NCBI RefSeq assembly: GCF_002019855.1
Contig: NZ_CM007717.1
Coordinates: 8,007,750-8,071,749 of the forward strand
Direction of reading: 5' to 3'
Length of the DNA stretch: 64,000 nucleotides
Origin: Streptomyces antibioticus
GTDB lineage: Bacteria > Actinomycetota > Actinomycetes > Streptomycetales > Streptomycetaceae
Of the stretch, positions 43,455-53,700 are shown piece after piece (the stretch's first letter is position 1; each line of letters starts with the position of its first letter). The notes under the pieces were generated by a model. That model saw nothing but the letters and a program-made list of their open reading frames with translations. It searched no databases and was not told where the DNA came from. The position numbers and the translations under genes are program-made.

Positions 43455-44639
43455 TCAGTACGCGTACCCCGACTTGCCGGTGATCGTCGTCGTCACATGG
43501 GTGATCCCGCTGCCGGGCGGCAGGGCGACGGTCGTGGACGCGGGCGAGGTGGTGGTGCCGTCACCGAGCTGGGCGGCCGCGTTGGCGCCCCAGCCGATCA
43601 CCGAACCGTCGTCCAGCGCCGCGATGGTGAAGTCGGCTCCGCCCGCGACCTGTTGGACGCCACGGAGCTGGTCCAGGACGACCGGCGTGGTGCGGTGGGA
43701 CTTCGTGCCGTCGCCGAGCTGGCCGTCGCTGTTCTTGCCCCAGCCGGCCAGGCTGCCGTCGTCGAGGACCGCGAAGCCCGAGGCCGAGGTGGCGAACACC
43801 TCGGCCACCGCGTCCAAGTAGGCTACGTCGACCGGCTTGTTGCTGTCGGCGGTGCTGTCGTTGCCGAGCTGGCCCTCGGTGTTGCGGCCCCACGCCTTGA
43901 CCGTGCCGTCGGCGGTGAGGGCGAGGACATGGTCGCAGCCGACCGAGACGGACTCGACGTCGGTGAGGTCGGGCACCTTCTGCGGGGTGTCCCGGTCGGT
44001 GTTGGCCCCGGTGCCCAGACGGCCGTTGGCGCCCGAACCCCAGGTCCACACGGTGCCGTCCTGCCGCAGGGCCACACTGAAGTCGCAGCCCGCGCCGACA
44101 TCCCTGACCTCGTCCAGGCTCTGCACGGGGACCGGCGCCCGGTACGGGTTGGTGGTGTCCAGACCCGTGCCGAGCTGCTTCCTGGCGTTGCTGCCCCAGG
44201 CCAGCACCCGCCCGGCCCTGACGGCGAGCGCGTGGTTGGCGCCGGCGGAGACCTCGCTGACACCCCACAGCCCGGCGACGGTCACCGGGACGGGCTGGCT
44301 GACGAGGGTGCCGTTGCCGAGCTGCCCGGTGGCGTTGGAGCCCCAGCTCTTGACGGTGCCGTCCTTGAGGAGGGCGACGGCGAAGGGGTTGGCGGCCGCG
44401 CCGGCGCCGCCGCCTCCGGCGGACAACTCGCGTACGTCGTCACGGGCGATGCCGGTCACGGCGGTCGCGGTCTGCTGGGCGGCCAGCCCGCCGTTGCCGA
44501 GCTGGCCCTGGGCGTTCTCGCCCCAGGCACGGACCCACGGGTCGGTGCCCGCGGCGGCCGGAGCGGTCAGGCACGGGGCGGCCAGGACGGTGGTCAGGGC
44601 GACGGCGGTGAGGAGAGTGCGGCGCAGGGGTGGAGTCAT
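43455..44639 (-). CDS. secreted RCC1-repeat beta-propeller protein, copy 1
   Basis: This 394-residue protein has a signal peptide (about 1-30) and seven RCC1-type repeats, each with a WG...GQLG core (e.g. AWGENAQGQLGNGG, SWGSNATGQLGNGT, GWGANAAAQLGDGT), predicted to form one seven-bladed propeller, and a C-terminal strand ending in GYAY. ATG 44639 follows GAAAGG. It lies 77 bp downstream of copy 2 on the same strand. Bacterial secreted RCC1 proteins probably bind proteins or carbohydrates; the partner is unknown. Confidence 0.87.
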   Translation of the reverse strand: MTPPLRRTLLTAVALTTVLAAPCLTAPAAAGTDPWVRAWGENAQGQLGNGGLAAQQTATAVTGIARDDVRELSAGGGGAGAAANPFAVALLKDGTVKSWGSNATGQLGNGTLVSQPVPVTVAGLWGVSEVSAGANHALAVRAGRVLAWGSNARKQLGTGLDTTNPYRAPVPVQSLDEVRDVGAGCDFSVALRQDGTVWTWGSGANGRLGTGANTDRDTPQKVPDLTDVESVSVGCDHVLALTADGTVKAWGRNTEGQLGNDSTADSNKPVDVAYLDAVAEVFATSASGFAVLDDGSLAGWGKNSDGQLGDGTKSHRTTPVVLDQLRGVQQVAGGADFTIAALDDGSVIGWGANAAAQLGDGTTTSPASTTVALPPGSGITHVTTTITGKSGYAY

Positions 44640-44716
44640 CGGCGTGCCTTTCGGAGGAAGGAGGGCGCGGGCGGTGCGTCGGTACGGGTACGGCGACATG
44701 AGCGTCACGCGGCCGC

Positions 44717-45976
44717 TCAGTACGCGTACGTCGTGTTGCCGCCGAGCGACACCGCCACGTCCTTGATCGCCGAGCCCTCGGTCAGGATCCGCACCGAGTC
44801 GTAGCGGGAGACGGTGGTGCCGTTGCCGAGCTGGCCCTCGCCGTTGTGGCCCCAGGTGAAGACGTCGTCGGCGGTCACCGCGACCCCGTGCCGGGCCCCG
44901 GCGGCGAGGTGCTGGACGCCCTCCAGACGCGGAATCTCGACGGGCGCGGTGCGGTTGGTGCGCGAGACGTTGTCGCCGAACGCCTCGTCGCCTTCCAGGA
45001 GTTGGCCGTACTGGTTGTTGCCCCAGCCCCACACATGACTGTCGCTGGTCATGGCGTAGTTGTGGTGGGCGCCGGCCTCGATGTCGGAGACGCCCTCCAG
45101 CCAGTCGACGTCGACGGGGACCGTGGCGGACTTGGTGGAGGAGTTGCCGAGCTGGCCGTACAGGTTGTAGCCCCAGGACTTGACGGTGTCGTCGGCGGTG
45201 AGCGCGAGCGCGTGATGGCAGCCGGCGTCGATCTCGACCACGTCCTCCAGGCCGCTCACCAGGCGCGGCACGGAGCTGGTGGCGCGGCTGCCGTTGCCGA
45301 GCTGGCCGTGGATGCCGCGGCCCCAGGCGTAGACCCTGCCGTTCTCCAGCAGCGCGAGACTGAAGTCGCAGCCCGCCGAGATCTGCTTGACCTTGGGCAT
45401 GCCCTGCACCCGGTCGGGGACCGTACGGCTGTCCCCGGTGCGGTTGTTGCCGAGCTGGCCGTACGCGTTGTCGCCCCAGGAGTAGACCTGGCCCGAGGTG
45501 TCGAGCGCGAGGGCGTGCCGGCCGCCCGCGGCGATGTCCTTGATATTGGTCAGCCGGGGCACGGTGGTCGGCACGGTCTGGTTGGCGTTGCCGCCGTTGC
45601 CGAGCTGGCCCGAGGAGTTGTGGCCCCACGACTTCACGGTCTTGTCGGTGCGGGCGAGGGCGAAGGAGTCGGCCGACGAGGTGCCGCCGGCCGAGACCTG
45701 GTCGACGTCGCCGCGGAAGAGGCTGGTGACGGAGGAGGGGGACAGGCTGTCGGCGAGGGTGCCGTTGCCGAGCTGACCGGTGCGGCCCGCGCCCCAGCTC
45801 AGGACGGTCGGGTTCCCCTCGTTGGCCGCGGTGGGAGACGCGGCCGCGACGGGGGTGAGCACCACGGCGGCCGTGGCGACGACGGCGAGGGTGGCGAGGG
45901 TGCGGCGGTGCCGGGTCACCGCCCGCCGGGTGCCGGTCACGTCCTGGGAGGGACGGGGACGAGGGCGTGGGGACAT
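44717..45976 (-). CDS. secreted RCC1-repeat beta-propeller protein, copy 2
   Basis: This 419-residue paralogue of the gene at 43455 has a longer, Arg-rich N-terminus with a signal segment (about 27-47) and seven repeats with the same core (SWGHNSSGQLGNGG, SWGYNLYGQLGNSS, TWGHNGEGQLGNGT); the sixth blade is altered to NNQYGQLLEGD. It also ends in TYAY. It is probably the first gene of a two-gene unit and arose by duplication. Both copies carry Gly-Cys motifs (AGCDFS/AGCHH) in single blades. Confidence 0.87.
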   Translation of the reverse strand: MSPRPRPRPSQDVTGTRRAVTRHRRTLATLAVVATAAVVLTPVAAASPTAANEGNPTVLSWGAGRTGQLGNGTLADSLSPSSVTSLFRGDVDQVSAGGTSSADSFALARTDKTVKSWGHNSSGQLGNGGNANQTVPTTVPRLTNIKDIAAGGRHALALDTSGQVYSWGDNAYGQLGNNRTGDSRTVPDRVQGMPKVKQISAGCDFSLALLENGRVYAWGRGIHGQLGNGSRATSSVPRLVSGLEDVVEIDAGCHHALALTADDTVKSWGYNLYGQLGNSSTKSATVPVDVDWLEGVSDIEAGAHHNYAMTSDSHVWGWGNNQYGQLLEGDEAFGDNVSRTNRTAPVEIPRLEGVQHLAAGARHGVAVTADDVFTWGHNGEGQLGNGTTVSRYDSVRILTEGSAIKDVAVSLGGNTTYAY

Positions 45977-46567
45977 GGCTGTGCTCTCCTTCGCGTCGGA
46001 CCGCGTGCGGGCTGAGGGGGAGGCGGTGGCGAAAAGCGGTGCGGGAAAGGCGGGGGGAAAGGCTGTGGGGTGGGGCCGGACGGCCGGGGAGGTCGCCGGG
46101 CCCCTGAGCAGCGTGTCCGCAAACGATCACCGGCGCGACCCCGGAGCGGGCGAAACACCCGAAGGGCCCAGACGCCTTCGGCGCCCCCGTTCGGAGGTGT
46201 CCCCGCGCGCGGTGGCCCGTCGGTGCGCCGCCCGCCGGTCGGACGCGGCCGGTGGGGTCGGCGGGCCGGTACCGGGCGGGGTGCCGGGCGATCGGGTTCA
46301 TCCGCACGGGCGGGACGGCACCTCTGCACGAGGTCCCCTTCGATGACCTGAAAGAGGGTCCGACATATGCCCGAGGTCTGTCCGAACGGCATGGGGCCGA
46401 TGCGGTGAACACTGCTCACGTCACCCCGGAGCACGTGTGTTCTTCCGGGCGACCGGGGAGGGTCGGACTAGCTTCTGATCATCTTTGCTGTTCGCGGCGA
46501 CGGCCTCCCACCGAGCCTCTCCGAGCCGCTCCGGCCGTCGACTCGCCCGATTCCGCAGGGAGTTCAC
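45977..46567. other. 591-bp divergent intergenic region
   Basis: This holds the promoters of the minus-strand RCC1 genes and of the plus-strand secreted-protein genes at 46568. The sequence from 46330 to 46500 is less GC-rich. GTGA-N7-TCAC (46405-46419) is a short inverted repeat. No small gene, promoter consensus or RNA gene is convincing. Confidence 0.5.
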
Positions 46568-47086
46568 GTGATCCCACGCGCGTCCGCACGCCGCGTCCTG
46601 TGCACCGCCGTCCTCGCCTCCGCGCTGTCCCTCGCCGCCCCGGTCCTCCTCGCCCCGCCCGCGCACGCCCGGCCCCCCTCGTCCCTGGCCCCCGCCGAGG
46701 AGTGCGCCCCCGACGACCAGGCGTGCAAGGACGAGCAGGAGAACGCCGAGCAGGCGCAGAAGGTCGAGGAACAGCAGCAGAAGACCGAGGAGGACGCCAA
46801 GAAGGCCGACCAGACGATCAAGGACGTCGGCAGACAACTGGAGGAGTGCCGGCCCGGCAACAGCGCCTGCATGGACCAGCTCGCCGGGCCTGGCATGGGC
46901 GAGAAGCAGGGCATCACCGACATGACCGCCACCGTCAAGGGCTTCGAGCCCGGACCGGCCGGCGAGGCGTCCGCCGCCGTCACCGGCACCTGCGCCGGCT
47001 TCCCCGGCTCGCTCCCGGCCGGCTCCGCGGACCCCGGGCGGAGCCCGTTCCCCGTCTCCCGACTGTGCGCCCTGCTGGGCGGCTGA
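46568..47086 (+). CDS. small secreted coiled-coil protein
   Basis: This 172-residue protein has a signal peptide (about 1-35, AHARP) and a mature part with a short highly charged coiled coil (Glu/Lys/Gln-rich, about 50-95) between Cys pairs (EECAPDDQACKDE and EECRPGNSACMDQ), followed by a Gly/Pro-rich tail with two more Cys. It is followed by two related secreted proteins in the same direction, 50 and 24 bp apart, so all three are probably one operon. No family is recognised. Confidence 0.72.
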   Translation: MIPRASARRVLCTAVLASALSLAAPVLLAPPAHARPPSSLAPAEECAPDDQACKDEQENAEQAQKVEEQQQKTEEDAKKADQTIKDVGRQLEECRPGNSACMDQLAGPGMGEKQGITDMTATVKGFEPGPAGEASAAVTGTCAGFPGSLPAGSADPGRSPFPVSRLCALLGG

Positions 47087-47136
47087 CCGGCCACCTCCCT
47101 CGCCGCTTTCCGTCCACCCCGCAAGAAGGGATCCCC

Positions 47137-48102
47137 ATGCCCGCGCGCCGCGTCCTGCTCGCCGCCCCGGCCCTCGCCCTCGCCGTGTCCCTCGCCGCAC
47201 CCCTCCCCGCCCTCGCCGCGCCGAGCCCCGCCCCCACCACGAACAGCCCCGGCCCCCTGCCCGAACCCCGCGCCGTCACCGCCGACGGCCGCCCCGCGAA
47301 GATCGCCGACGTCCTGGAGCACTGCGAGAAGAACCGGTCGGGCTGCCGGTTCCTGATCGACCGCGCGCTCGGCATCGAATTCGCCACCACCGTGCGGTCG
47401 TTGGGCAACGCCGTCGTCAACTGCACCCAGGACCCCATCACCATCGAACGCACGGTGACCCTGCACGCCGGCACCACCGACAACATCAGCGGCGAGATCT
47501 CCGGCTCCGTGACCGCCGAGGGCTCCATCGGCGCCTCGGGCGAGGTCACCACCACGCTCGCCAACGACATCACCAGCTCCCACAAGACACCCGACCTCAG
47601 CAAGGGCCCCACCTCCGAGTCCGGCACCAAGACCAGCGTCGGCGCCGGGGCCAGGCTGACCGGGCAGACCAGCGCGAGCCTCGCCTTCCAGGCCGCCTTC
47701 AAGGCCGCGTACGCCAAGACCTGGACCGTCGAGAGCACCGAGAGCACGACCTACAAGACCACCGTCAGGGCCCACGACATGCTCGTGTTCGGCGCGACCG
47801 TCGCCATGCGCCGGGTCGTCGGACAACTGGTGACCGACGGCGGCGGCAGCGTCCTCAACGTGGCGGTGGACAGCCCCTCCATGGTCAACGACAGCCACTT
47901 CGTCGCCCAGACCTACGCCGCCCCCGCCGGGGTGTGCAGCGGTACGCGGCCCCCCGACGCGACCGCGCGCGACGACGACAACACCGGCGGCGGCCCCGGC
48001 GGGCTGCGCAACGGCACTCCCCGGGAGATCCCCGCCCGCACCGCCGTACCGCCCGACGCGGCGCCGCAGCGCGAGGTCGTGCTGAGCCCGGCCGCCTCCT
48101 GA
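47137..48102 (+). CDS. secreted protein with aerolysin/ETX-MTX2-like features
   Basis: This 321-residue protein has a signal peptide (1-28). Residues 59-110 hold a Cys-rich block (EHCEKNRSGCRFLIDR, then AVVNCTQDP), and 105-235 are strongly Ser/Thr/Gly-alternating with paired strands and a central TWTVESTESTTYKTTVRAH, which resembles the pre-stem and insertion hairpins of aerolysin-type pore formers. The Cys block and the AAFKAAYAKTW segment recur in the next protein, so they share a domain. GAAGGG precedes ATG 47137. A pore-forming or membrane-active role is inference. Confidence 0.7.
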   Translation: MPARRVLLAAPALALAVSLAAPLPALAAPSPAPTTNSPGPLPEPRAVTADGRPAKIADVLEHCEKNRSGCRFLIDRALGIEFATTVRSLGNAVVNCTQDPITIERTVTLHAGTTDNISGEISGSVTAEGSIGASGEVTTTLANDITSSHKTPDLSKGPTSESGTKTSVGAGARLTGQTSASLAFQAAFKAAYAKTWTVESTESTTYKTTVRAHDMLVFGATVAMRRVVGQLVTDGGGSVLNVAVDSPSMVNDSHFVAQTYAAPAGVCSGTRPPDATARDDDNTGGGPGGLRNGTPREIPARTAVPPDAAPQREVVLSPAAS

Positions 48103-48126
48103 GCCCCCTTCCCGAGGAGAACCCCC

Positions 48127-49485
48127 ATGCGGCACCGACCCCGCCCACCCCTGGCCACCACCCTCACCACCCTGACCGCGCTCACCGCCACCGCCCTGCT
48201 GCTCCCGCCCCTCGCCGCCGGTGCCGCCGTCGGCGAACAGCCCGTGGAGGTCCTCAACGGCGACTTCGCCTCCCCGGCGATCAGGGGCGACGGCCCCACC
48301 ACCGTCGGCCTCGACCACTGGACCGGCGCCAACCAGCGCTACTCCGCCGCCGCCTCGGGCCGTACCGACGGCGCCCACGGCGTGGCCCTCCAGAAGGACG
48401 GCAACACCCTCCAGCAGCGGCTGCGCGGGGTGCGCGCCGGAGCCAGGGTCACCGTCTCCTACGAGGACAGCCCCGCCGTCTCCAAGGAATGCGTCGCCGC
48501 CGACGTCGAGAACGGGCAGCCGTACACCGTCGAAGCGAGCGGAGGACCCGTCCGGGCGGTGACGACCGCCCCCGACCCCGGCCGGGTCAAGGGCACCCCG
48601 GGCACCGGCCGGTGGACGGGTCGCGGATACGAGTTCACCGCCGCCGAGAACGAACCCCTCCTCACCTTCACCTCGAAGGTCACCGCCGCGCGCACCCATG
48701 TCACCTGCACCCCGATGATCACCCGGATCCGTGCGGTGGAGGTGCCGCCGGCCGTGAACCAGAGCGTCGACCGGACCGCGCTCGGCACGGCCGAGGCGTA
48801 CAAGGGCAACGAACGCGAGAAGACCCTCCACAACGCGGCCGCCGCCTGCAACGGCGAGAACGCCTGCACCTTCCGCCCCGACCGGCGCACCTCCTTCCGC
48901 TACTACGGGCGGGCGCGCGTGATCGGCGAGGCGTTCGTCAACTGCACCCGCAACCCCCTGGAGCACACCCGCGTCCTGCGCTACGCCGAACGCGGCCACG
49001 ACAGCATCGCGCAGACCTACGCCGCCGCGAACCTCCCGCTCGAAGAGGTCGCCCGGCTGCCCACCTCCGGCGACCGGGCCGAGGACGTCAAACGCGTCAA
49101 GGAACGCCCGATGGCGGCCCAGTTCGCCGCCGCCTACGAGCGGACCTGGCAGCGGCCCTGGCAGTGGTTCAGCAGCGACCAGCGGGAGATCGTGGAGCGG
49201 ATCCAGCCCGGTGAGGTCGGCTGGGTGGAGATCCAGCCCAGCAGGGAGCGCGTCGAGGGCTGGTTCGTCAGCGCCAAGGACGACTACCGGCTGCACGCCG
49301 TGGTCGACGGCCCGTCCCGCGCGGTCCCCGACCGCCTCCTGCAACGCACCGGACCGATGTCCGAGGCCGAGAAGCAGCGCTGCGCCGCCGCCCGCCCCAT
49401 GACCGCCACTCCGGTCGGCGCGGACACCCCGGCCGGCTCCGCCGACAAGGGGCTCCTGGAGATCCCGCCCCCGACGGCGCCGTGA
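48127..49485 (+). CDS. secreted two-domain protein sharing the Cys-block domain
   Basis: This 452-residue protein has a signal peptide (about 1-34), an N-terminal beta-sandwich (about 38-205, with VLNGDFASP and GLDHWTG, like carbohydrate-binding galactose-type domains) and a C-terminal domain (about 235-400) that repeats the upstream protein's blocks: NACTFRPDR, RVIGEAFVNCTRNP and AQFAAAYERTWQRPW, then AVVDGPS. GAGGAG is 9 bp before ATG 48127. The lectin-like part may target the shared domain to a surface. No family name is known to me for the domain. Confidence 0.75.
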   Translation: MRHRPRPPLATTLTTLTALTATALLLPPLAAGAAVGEQPVEVLNGDFASPAIRGDGPTTVGLDHWTGANQRYSAAASGRTDGAHGVALQKDGNTLQQRLRGVRAGARVTVSYEDSPAVSKECVAADVENGQPYTVEASGGPVRAVTTAPDPGRVKGTPGTGRWTGRGYEFTAAENEPLLTFTSKVTAARTHVTCTPMITRIRAVEVPPAVNQSVDRTALGTAEAYKGNEREKTLHNAAAACNGENACTFRPDRRTSFRYYGRARVIGEAFVNCTRNPLEHTRVLRYAERGHDSIAQTYAAANLPLEEVARLPTSGDRAEDVKRVKERPMAAQFAAAYERTWQRPWQWFSSDQREIVERIQPGEVGWVEIQPSRERVEGWFVSAKDDYRLHAVVDGPSRAVPDRLLQRTGPMSEAEKQRCAAARPMTATPVGADTPAGSADKGLLEIPPPTAP

Positions 49486-49548
49486 ACGTGCGCGGGGAGC
49501 GGCGCGCTCGGGGCGAAACCGTCCGCTCCCCGCGCACCGCGGCCGTGA

Positions 49549-49887
49549 TCAGGCGGCCTTCGCCGCCGCCCGCTTGGTGCTCCTGCCCCTGCCCGGCTTG
49601 GCGGGCGTGCTCTTGCGCGCGGGGGCGGTGGCCGGCTCCGGGCCGGCCGCTGTCTCGTTCGGTGTGATCGGCCAGGTGAACTCGATCTCCAGTTCGATCT
49701 TCCCGTCCTCGACCTCGACCTCGATCTCACCGTGCAGACGGTCGGGGACCCGCAGCCCGAGCACCCCGGAGCCGAGGTCCAGCTCGGCCCGGCCGCCCTC
49801 GCGCAGCACGCCGGCGAGCGCCGTGAGCAGGTCGGCGGCCTCACGGCGGGACAGCGAGCGCTTCTGCTCGAACTTGAGGTCACTCAT
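49549..49887 (-). CDS. amphi-Trp domain protein
   Basis: This 112-residue cytoplasmic protein carries the short amphi-Trp domain: MSDLKFEQKRSLSRREAADL, then GEIEVEVEDGKIELEIEFTW, the last being the signature with the conserved Trp. The C-terminus is a Lys/Arg/Ala/Pro-rich tail (about 85-112). ATG 49887 is preferred over the open frame to 49902. The function of this family is unknown. It is divergent from the DHFR-like gene at 50017. Confidence 0.82.
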   Translation of the reverse strand: MSDLKFEQKRSLSRREAADLLTALAGVLREGGRAELDLGSGVLGLRVPDRLHGEIEVEVEDGKIELEIEFTWPITPNETAAGPEPATAPARKSTPAKPGRGRSTKRAAAKAA

Positions 49888-50016
49888 GCACGTCTCCTGC
49901 ACCCAGCGGCGGCGAATCCTCGCGTCGCTGTCGATCCGGCCACGTCCTGTTCGACATCCTGACGTAGGACCCGGCGCCCTGCGAGGCGGGGCGGACCTGA
50001 CGAGGGAAGCGAACCG

Positions 50017-50664
50017 ATGGACCAGCTACTGCGCGTGCAGAACTTCACGATCTCCAGCGACGGGATCGCCGCCGGAGAGGACCAGAGCCTGGAGGCGCCC
50101 TTCGGGAGCGGTATCGACCCGGGAAAGCTCTTCGCGTGGGCCGGTGCCACGGCGAGCTGGCCCATCCGGACCGCGCCCGGCGGAAGCCGGGGCCTGGACG
50201 ACTACTTCGCCCGGGACTTCCGTCACGGCATCGGCGCCGAGATCATGGGCCGCAACAAGTTCGGACCCCAGCGCGGCCCCTGGGAGAACCACGAGTGGCG
50301 CGGCTGGTGGGGTGAGGAACCGCCCTTCCACACACCGGTGTTCGTCATGACCCACCACGAACGGCCCTCGTTCACGCTCTCCGACACCACGTTCCATTTC
50401 GTGGACGACGACCCCGCCGCCGTTCTCGCCCGCGCGCGGGAGGCCGCGCAGGGCAAGGACGTCCGGCTCGGCGGCGGCGTGACCACGATCCGGGAGTTCC
50501 TCGACGCCGGCCTGGTCGACACCCTCCACGTGGTCGTCGCACCGGTGAAACTCGGATCCGGGCTGCGCCTGTGGGACTCGCCCGACGAACTGCTGGACCG
50601 CTACCACCTGGAGGCCGTGCCCAGCCCGAGCGGCGTCACACACCATCTCTTCTGGCGCAGGTGA
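50017..50664 (+). CDS. dihydrofolate-reductase-fold (RibD C-terminal-like) protein, second copy
   Basis: This 215-residue protein is a paralogue of the gene at 37318: GRNKFGPQRGPW and WRGWWGEEPPFHTPVFVMTHH match closely, and VRLGGGVTTIREFLDAGL forms the nucleotide site. It probably reduces a small molecule with NADPH. GAGGGAAGCGA precedes ATG 50017. It stands between the amphi-Trp gene and the NACHT gene without overlap. Confidence 0.82.
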   Translation: MDQLLRVQNFTISSDGIAAGEDQSLEAPFGSGIDPGKLFAWAGATASWPIRTAPGGSRGLDDYFARDFRHGIGAEIMGRNKFGPQRGPWENHEWRGWWGEEPPFHTPVFVMTHHERPSFTLSDTTFHFVDDDPAAVLARAREAAQGKDVRLGGGVTTIREFLDAGLVDTLHVVVAPVKLGSGLRLWDSPDELLDRYHLEAVPSPSGVTHHLFWRR

Positions 50665-50770
50665 CCGGCGGACCTTGATCGTCGGAGGTGACGAAGCAGA
50701 CATCACGAACCCCCGCGCGTGGTACGTTCGTTGACATTGATGGAGAGGCGTAGAGCGTCACGGGGGACGG

Positions 50771-53700
50771 ATGGCCGATTCGCCGTACAGTGCGTTGCGC
50801 GCCCGGCTGGTGAGCAGGACCGTCGCGCACTACCTCCCTCCCACCTTCCGGGTCCGCGCCGCCGCGGACGACTCCGGGGAACGGCTCCGGTTCGACGCGC
50901 TGCTCGACCTGCTGCCCTCCCACCGGGCCAAGTACGCACCCAGGCCGAAGACCTGGCTGGTGACCGGGGGCGCGGGCAGCGGCAAGAGCACCGCCGTCCT
51001 CCAGTACGCCATCGCGCTCCTCGACCGTGAGACACCCTGCGTCGTCGTCGACAACCGCACCATCCGCCAGTTGGACGTGCAGGGGCTGACGGTCAAGGAA
51101 CTCGCCCGCCAGTTACGTCCGGCGGGCGTGGACGAGAAGCTGTGGAAGGCGCACGTCAAGAAGAACCGCGTGGTCTTCCTGGTGGACGCGCTGAACGAAC
51201 TGGAGCGGGAGTTCGGCGGCTCCGCCGAGGGCAGGTTCATCTGGCAACTGGTCGCCGGATCCCATGACTTCACCGTACTGGTGACATCCCGCAGCAAGGT
51301 CGACGACCTGGACCGGACCATCCTGCGCGATGTCGAGACCGTGTCCATCGAGCCCCTCGGCGAACAGGACATCGAGACCTACCTCGGGATGCGCGACGAG
51401 TCGGCGACCGACGCGCTCGCCGAGATCAGGTCCGGCGACATGCTGGGCGTCGCCTCCAACCCCTTCATGCTGTCGCTGCTGACCGACTGGCTGCTCGGCA
51501 CCCGCTCCGTCAAGGACCGCGCGATCCCGCGCAGCCGCGCCGACCTGCTGCGGCAGACCGTGGCCCGGCCCGACAGCGAGGGCAGACTCGGCAGGGCCGA
51601 GCAGGACGCGGCGAAACGCGGCCTCGGCATGGAGGCCGCCCTGTGCGCGGCCGCGCTCGCCGCGATCACCACCCGCAAGGGAAACGCCGACTTCCTCGCC
51701 CGGGACGTCGAGGCGCTGCTCGGCCGGGTCTTCGAGGACCGGGACGAGATCGTCCACACCGTGAAGGCGTTCCTGGACACCCAGATGGTGGAGCCGGTCG
51801 GCGACACGGCCGACGACCAGTACAGCCTGATCCACCCGGCGTTCGTCGACTTCGGACTCGCCCTCGCCTGGCGCAGCACCAGCCCGCCGCCCGTCGTGCT
51901 CGACCCCGCCTACCTGGACCAGTGCCTCGGCGACTGGGTCGGCCTCCAGTCCGACCCCGACAGTGCCGCGCTCGGCCTCCTCGCCCCCGACGCCAAACCG
52001 CTGCCGCCCGAACTCCTCGTGGACGTCCTCCTCGCCAACCGCGGTGTCCTCGGCGACGAAGTGCGCGGCGTGCTGTGGCAGCAGCTCGGCCAGTGCTTCA
52101 ACCAGGGCCGCCAGACCCGCGACCGGCTGGCCGGAGCCCTGGCCGCCCTGCCGTCGACCGTGCTGCGCGACGGCCTCCAGCGCGGACTGCTCCGGGCGCT
52201 CAACACCAAGGACCCGGAGTTCGCGGACCACATCCTGGCCGCCCTGTGGAGCGGCTCCCTGGACGCCCAGGCGCTCCAGCGACTGCGCCGCACCCACCAG
52301 CGGAACAAGAAGGAACCGGCACCGCGGGGACCCGACCGCGACGAGGCCGAGGCGGCGAAGCGCCGGGGATGGCTGCTGGAGTCCAAGGACCCGGCGGCCC
52401 GCCGCCGCAGCGCCAACTGGCTGAGCAGCAAGGGCGGCGAGCAGGACGTCGACGTCCTGCTCACGGCGATGTACGCCGACTCCGACACCGCCGTGCGCGG
52501 CGCCTCCGCCACCGCCCTCGGACGCATCGGCTCGCCCCGGGCCGTCCCCGCCCTGCTGCGGACCCTGGAGACCGAGGACGAGACCAGCGTGCGCGGCTCG
52601 GCCGCCAGTGCCCTCGGCCGGATCGGCGGCGCCCAGGTGGTGCCCGCGCTCACCGTCGTGCTCGCCGACGACGCCGAGCCCAGCGTGCGCGGTTCGGCCG
52701 CCAGCGCGCTCGGCCGGATCGGCGATCCGCAGGCGGTGCCCAGGCTCATGACCGTGCTCGGCTCCGACTCCGAGGCCAGCGTGCGGGGTTCGGCCGCCAA
52801 CGCCCTGGGCCACATCGGCGATCCACAGGCCGTGCCCGCCCTCACGGCCGCGCTCGCCGACGACCCCGACGCCGGGGTCCAGGGTTCGGCCGCCAACGCG
52901 CTCGGCCGGATCGGCGATCCGGAGGCGGTGCCCGCGCTCACCGCCGTCCTCGGCGTCCACGCCGAGTCCAGCGTGCGGGGGTCGGCCGCGTACGCCCTCG
53001 GCAGCATCGGCGATCCGCAGGCCGTCGTCACCCTCACCACCGCCCTCGCCCAGGACACCGAGTCCAACGTCCGCGGTTCGGCGGCCAACGCCCTCGGCAG
53101 CATCGGCGATCCGCAGGCCGTGGCCGCGCTCACCGCCGCACTCACCGACACCGACGCGAGCGTGCGGGGTTCGGCCGCGAACTCGCTCGGCCGGATCGGC
53201 GACCCGCAGGCGATCCCCGCCCTCACCGGCACGCTCGCCCACGACCGGGAGCCCATCGTCCGGGGGTCGGCCGCCAACGCCTTCGGCAGCATCGGCGATC
53301 CACGAGCCGTACCGGCGCTCACGACCGCCCTCGCCGACGGCGACTCCGGCGTCCGGGGCTCCGCGGCCAACGCCCTCGGCCGGATCGGCGACCTGGAGGC
53401 GGTGCCCGCCCTCAGCACCACCCTGGCCGGTGACGACGAGGCGATCGTGCGCGGGGCGGCCGCCAACGCGCTCGGCCGGATCGGCGACGCGCAGGCCGTG
53501 CCCGCCCTCAGCATCTCCCTGGCCGACGACGGCGAGGCCATCGTGCGCGGCGCGGCGGCCAACGCCCTCGGCCGGATCGGCGACCCCGAGGCCGTCGCCG
53601 CCCTCACCACCGCCCTGGCCGGTGACGGCGAGGCCAACGTCCGGGGCTCGGCCGCCAACGCCCTCGGCCGGATCAACGACCCCGGCGCCCTCGGCCCGCT

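Noticed and set aside
50731..50760. TTGACA before the NACHT gene as a -35 element
   Set aside because: No -10 hexamer lies 16-18 bp downstream, so a sigma-70-like promoter cannot be claimed.
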